Part shown: piece by piece, positions 6,357 through 8,586 of the stretch
How the letters are laid out: each line of letters opens with the position of its first letter
Numbering within the stretch: the stretch's first letter is position 1
Source of the DNA: Ferruginibacter sp.
Lineage (GTDB): Bacteria > Bacteroidota > Bacteroidia > Chitinophagales > Chitinophagaceae
Assembly (NCBI GenBank): GCA_025357775.1
Contig: JANXOQ010000472.1
Span: 1-8,586 of the forward strand
Direction of reading: 5' to 3'
DNA length: 8,586 nt
Made by a program: the position numbers and the translations under genes
The notes under the pieces: generated by a model
Told to the model about the DNA's origin: nothing
What the model saw: the letters and a program-made list of their open reading frames with translations, nothing else
The model's database searches: none

Positions 6357-7232
6357 TTATTGTACAATTAGCGTTTTTGTTTTTACAGAGTAACCACAAA
6401 ATGCGCCAAGTGCTCCATTAGAAACATTGCCTAATACTTTATTTGGTTGTGCAAAAGGATTACCAATACTTTGAAAAGCAAATTGCCAAGTATTCCAAAA
6501 ATTATAAGTAGTTCGGGAAATATTACACCACTTTAAAGTTATTGTATCACCTACTTTTAATAGATTGCTATCTCTAGCTGGTTTATTATTTCTATCAATA
6601 CCCAAAGGTATTTGTGAGTTAAAAGAGGTACCATCTATTACTTGGTCGTCAAAAACTGAATTTTCTCCTGCCAAGAAAGACTCACTATTTTTTTTGGTAA
6701 AATATCTACCGGAGTTACCAAGCCCAGTTGGATCTGTAGCTCTAAAATACAAAAGTCTTTTTGTTAAATCTGTATTAAATGGTACTGGTTTTACCCATAT
6801 AGAGTCAAGTTTTAAAGCATTTGTTGGTATAAATGTATTAGCAGAATATTCTTTTCCTTCAGAAATTATTTTTAAATTATATCCATTATTTATTTGGCCA
6901 ACAAAAGATGTTGAAGGGCTAAGAAAATCGTTGCTGTAAAAATAGGCTGTATACCCAGGTGCAAGGGCTAATGGATACTCTCTTAGTTTATGTGTTAGTG
7001 TACCATTGCTTACATAAACATCTGCATTACGTACAAATGTATTGGCTAATATTTGTGCATTAATGGTACTAAATACATTTAAACTTTTTGTAAGTACAAC
7101 TATTGGTGGCATACTATCCTCAATTTGCGCATCCACTACTAGTACTGTTTCAGCCGATTTTAAATTTAAGTCTACATCTTTTTCGCATGAAATGAGAAAA
7201 AAAAGAGCCAATGCCAACAAACAATATTTCAT
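6357..7232 (-). CDS. DUF4249-type lipoprotein
   Basis: A 291-residue predicted lipoprotein. The first 15 residues form a type II signal with lipobox L-I-S-C; C16 would be lipidated and is followed by E-K-D-V-D-L, so export to the outer membrane is likely in this phylum. The start of the mature part (C-E-K-D-V-D-L-N-L, then L-V-V-D-A-Q-I, and P-P-I-V-V-L-T-K-S at 42-50) is the pattern I associate with DUF4249. That family is known mostly from Bacteroidota and often sits beside TonB-dependent receptor genes. No biochemical role is established that I know of. Here no receptor gene is adjacent: upstream is the terminated sigma factor gene, downstream trxB. The ATG at 7232 is chosen over TTG at 7238. 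A TAATTTTG -7 box lies 28 bases upstream. The C-terminus (G-A-F-C-G-Y-S-V near 276-283, then strand T-L-I-V) appears complete. Confidence 0.8.
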   Translation of the reverse strand: MKYCLLALALFFLISCEKDVDLNLKSAETVLVVDAQIEDSMPPIVVLTKSLNVFSTINAQILANTFVRNADVYVSNGTLTHKLREYPLALAPGYTAYFYSNDFLSPSTSFVGQINNGYNLKIISEGKEYSANTFIPTNALKLDSIWVKPVPFNTDLTKRLLYFRATDPTGLGNSGRYFTKKNSESFLAGENSVFDDQVIDGTSFNSQIPLGIDRNNKPARDSNLLKVGDTITLKWCNISRTTYNFWNTWQFAFQSIGNPFAQPNKVLGNVSNGALGAFCGYSVKTKTLIVQ

Positions 7233-7260
7233 ACACAATTAATTAATTACTAAATATCCG

Positions 7261-7268
7261 CAAAATTA
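7261..7268 (-). promoter_or_regulatory. Candidate -7 promoter box of the DUF4249 gene
   Basis: On the minus strand the bases read TAATTTTG, a full match to TAnnTTTG, with 28 bases between the box and the ATG at 7232. The implied leader is about 20 bases. No TTG stands about 19 bases upstream, so the -33 element is weak or absent. As the upstream sigma factor gene ends in a hairpin terminator, this operon needs its own promoter and this is the best candidate. It may also drive trxB, folB and the TPR gene. Confidence 0.45.
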
Positions 7269-7413
7269 AGTTAATTAGTTTTATGAATTTGTCGTTAACA
7301 TCTTCATCTTTAAACTATATTCTTGTACAAAAAATAACAAAGTTTAGGGTTTTGCCTTTAGTGTCAATTTTTTTTAGAATTTAATATTTTATTTTTAAAA
7401 TAATATATCAAAA

Positions 7414-7444
7414 AAAAGTCCTTCTAAAATTTAGAAGGACTTTT
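7414..7444 (-). terminator. Intrinsic terminator after the sigma factor gene
   Basis: A perfect inverted repeat: 12-bp arms (7414-7425 and 7433-7444) around a 7-base A/T centre that could itself pair further, leaving a 1-base loop. Its core arms are GTCCTTCT and AGAAGGAC. Read on the minus strand it starts 20 bases after the sigma factor stop and is followed by a run of seven T, the classic form of a Rho-independent terminator. On the plus strand the following T run is only four long before an interruption, so it could work weakly in both directions, but no plus-strand gene is near. Confidence 0.88.
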
Positions 7445-7464
7445 ACATTTTTTTATGTTAGGTA

Positions 7465-8322
7465 TTAACCTAAATAAGCCTTTAAAGCACCGCTGTATCT
7501 AGCTTTTTGCAAACGCTTAATTGCTCTTTCTTTAATTTGGCGTATACGTTCTTTTGTTAAATCATATTTATGTCCAATTTGCTCAATCGTTACTCCGTTT
7601 TCACCATCTAAGCCAAAATACGCATTTACAATTTCTGCTTCCCTTGGGCTTAAGGATTTTAGTACACGACGTATTTCACTTTTCAATGAGTCATGCATTA
7701 CATCTTCATCCGTTTCGCTACTACCTTTTAACAAATCTCCCATTGCCACATCTTCTGCTTCGTGTACTGGTGCATCAAGAGAGGTATGACGGGTATTACT
7801 TTGAAAAATATTATTAATTTCTGTTTCACTCATTTCTAGCAATTCTGCCAATTCTTCAGTAGAAGGCTCACGTTCATGCTCTTGTTCAAAAGCCATGTAA
7901 GCTTTATTTGCTTTGTTATATGTACCAATTTTATTTTGAGGCAAACGCACCAAACGTCCTTGTTCTGCTAAAGCTTGCAATATAGACTGGCGTATCCACC
8001 AAACAGCGTAAGATATAAATTTGAAACCTTTTGTTTCATCAAAACGTTGTGCAGCTTTTATTAATCCAAGGTTTCCTTCGTTTATTAAATCTGATAATGA
8101 GAGCCCTTGGTGCTGATATTGTTTTGCCACCGAAACCACAAAACGTAAATTTGCTTGTACCAACTTATCCAATGCACGTTGGTCATCCATTTTTATCTTT
8201 TGAGCAAGAATTGTTTCCTCCTCAGGTGTTATCATAGATATTTTAGAAATTTCTTGCAGATATTTTTCTACCGCTTGGGAATCTCGGTTGGTTATCTGGG
8301 TTGCAATTTTTAACTGCCTCAT
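7465..8322 (-). CDS. rpoD: Primary RNA polymerase sigma-70 factor (RpoD/SigA type)
   Basis: A 285-residue housekeeping-type sigma factor directing RNA polymerase to promoters. Region 1.2 is at about 15-46 (A-V-E-K-Y-L-Q-E-I-S), region 2 at about 50-120 with L-I-N-E-G-N-L-G-L (79-87) and the -10/-7 recognition helix F-I-S-Y-A-V-W-W-I-R-Q-S-I (102-114). Region 3 runs about 125-205, and region 4 about 212-280 with the helix-turn-helix V-T-I-E-Q-I-G then L-T-K-E-R-I-R-Q-I-K (244-264). Region 1.1 and the long non-conserved insert of E. coli RpoD are absent, as is normal for Bacteroidota primary sigma factors. Loss of those parts also makes it resemble RpoS/SigB in size, but the sequence is of the RpoD type. 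The gene is monocistronic: it has its own consensus promoter and terminator. The start ATG at 8322 gives the usual M-R-Q-L-K-I opening. Confidence 0.95.
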   Translation of the reverse strand: MRQLKIATQITNRDSQAVEKYLQEISKISMITPEEETILAQKIKMDDQRALDKLVQANLRFVVSVAKQYQHQGLSLSDLINEGNLGLIKAAQRFDETKGFKFISYAVWWIRQSILQALAEQGRLVRLPQNKIGTYNKANKAYMAFEQEHEREPSTEELAELLEMSETEINNIFQSNTRHTSLDAPVHEAEDVAMGDLLKGSSETDEDVMHDSLKSEIRRVLKSLSPREAEIVNAYFGLDGENGVTIEQIGHKYDLTKERIRQIKERAIKRLQKARYSGALKAYLG

Positions 8323-8369
8323 TTTATATAATTATGTTGAAAAAGGTACGCTTTTTTATTATGCGAACG

Positions 8370-8399
8370 CAAAGTTACGTTTTATAGCTTGTTATACAA
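8370..8399 (-). promoter_or_regulatory. Consensus Bacteroidota promoter of the sigma factor gene
   Basis: On the minus strand a TTG (8399-8397) is followed after exactly 19 bases by TAACTTTG (8377-8370), which fits the Bacteroidota pattern of a -33 TTG/TTTG and a -7 TAnnTTTG at 19-21 bases. Transcription would start near 8363, giving a leader of roughly 40 bases, A/T-rich and without a clear Shine-Dalgarno sequence, as is common in this phylum. The promoter is of the type read by the primary sigma factor itself, so the gene probably maintains its own expression. Confidence 0.75.
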
Positions 8400-8586
8400 C
8401 AAAATTGATAAGAAAAAGTTTTGCGCTTTGGATAAATATTACTATACAATAACCGTGCTAGCATAAAAATATTTACTAAAATTTCTTACTTATAATATTA
8501 ATAAATATCTAAAAACCATACCTACACTATATTATATCAAAAATTATTTTTTGTTTAAAAATTAGTGTTGTCCGAGATAAATTAAA

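Noticed and set aside
6295..6399. N-terminal extension of trxB by 35 residues
   Set aside because: It would overlap the DUF4249 gene, lacks similarity to the family, and the ATG at 6294 gives the usual distance to the FAD motif.

Overview
The window looks like chromosomal DNA of an AT-rich member of the Bacteroidota, probably an aerobic or microaerobic one. Four things point there: an HU-CCDC81-type protein, a SusD-era style DUF4249 lipoprotein, a short (285-residue) primary sigma factor without region 1.1, and TAnnTTTG -7 boxes in place of the usual TATAAT. The System I cytochrome c maturation genes imply c-type cytochromes. Genus cannot be given from the sequence alone.

Layout: one plus-strand gene at the left (203-790, HU-CCDC81-like membrane protein) converges on a run of seven minus-strand genes filling the rest. 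In their transcription order (right to left) these are rpoD-like sigma factor (8322-7465, own consensus promoter and hairpin terminator), DUF4249 lipoprotein (7232-6357), thioredoxin reductase trxB (6294-5347), dihydroneopterin aldolase folB (5345-4992), an exported TPR protein resembling the eukaryotic RMDN family (4992-4240), ccmE (4127-3714) and ccmF/ccsA-like haem-handling protein (3520-965). Several starts are set downstream of the longest open frame, because the longer versions begin with TTG or GTG, run into the upstream gene, or lack family homology.

How the genes work together: trxB, folB and the TPR gene are packed so tightly (1-nt gap, then a 1-nt TAATG overlap) that they must be co-transcribed; the DUF4249 gene 62 bp upstream may lead that operon. 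ccmE and ccmF act in the same pathway: CcmE carries haem outside the cytoplasmic membrane and CcmF attaches it to apocytochrome c. The ccmA, B, C, D and H genes are not in this window.

No gene-free stretch exceeds 300 bases. The largest are 8323-8586 (rpoD promoter, otherwise AT-rich and without a recognisable feature), 7233-7464 (terminator plus a -7 box), 1-202 (nothing convincing), 3527-3713 (nothing convincing) and 791-964 (convergent gap, no clear terminator). I see no RNA genes, CRISPR arrays, insertion sequences, phage genes or defence system. This is mostly a core-genome region; its more interesting points are the Cys-type CcmE, the RMDN-like TPR protein and the SPOR-less HU-CCDC81 protein.
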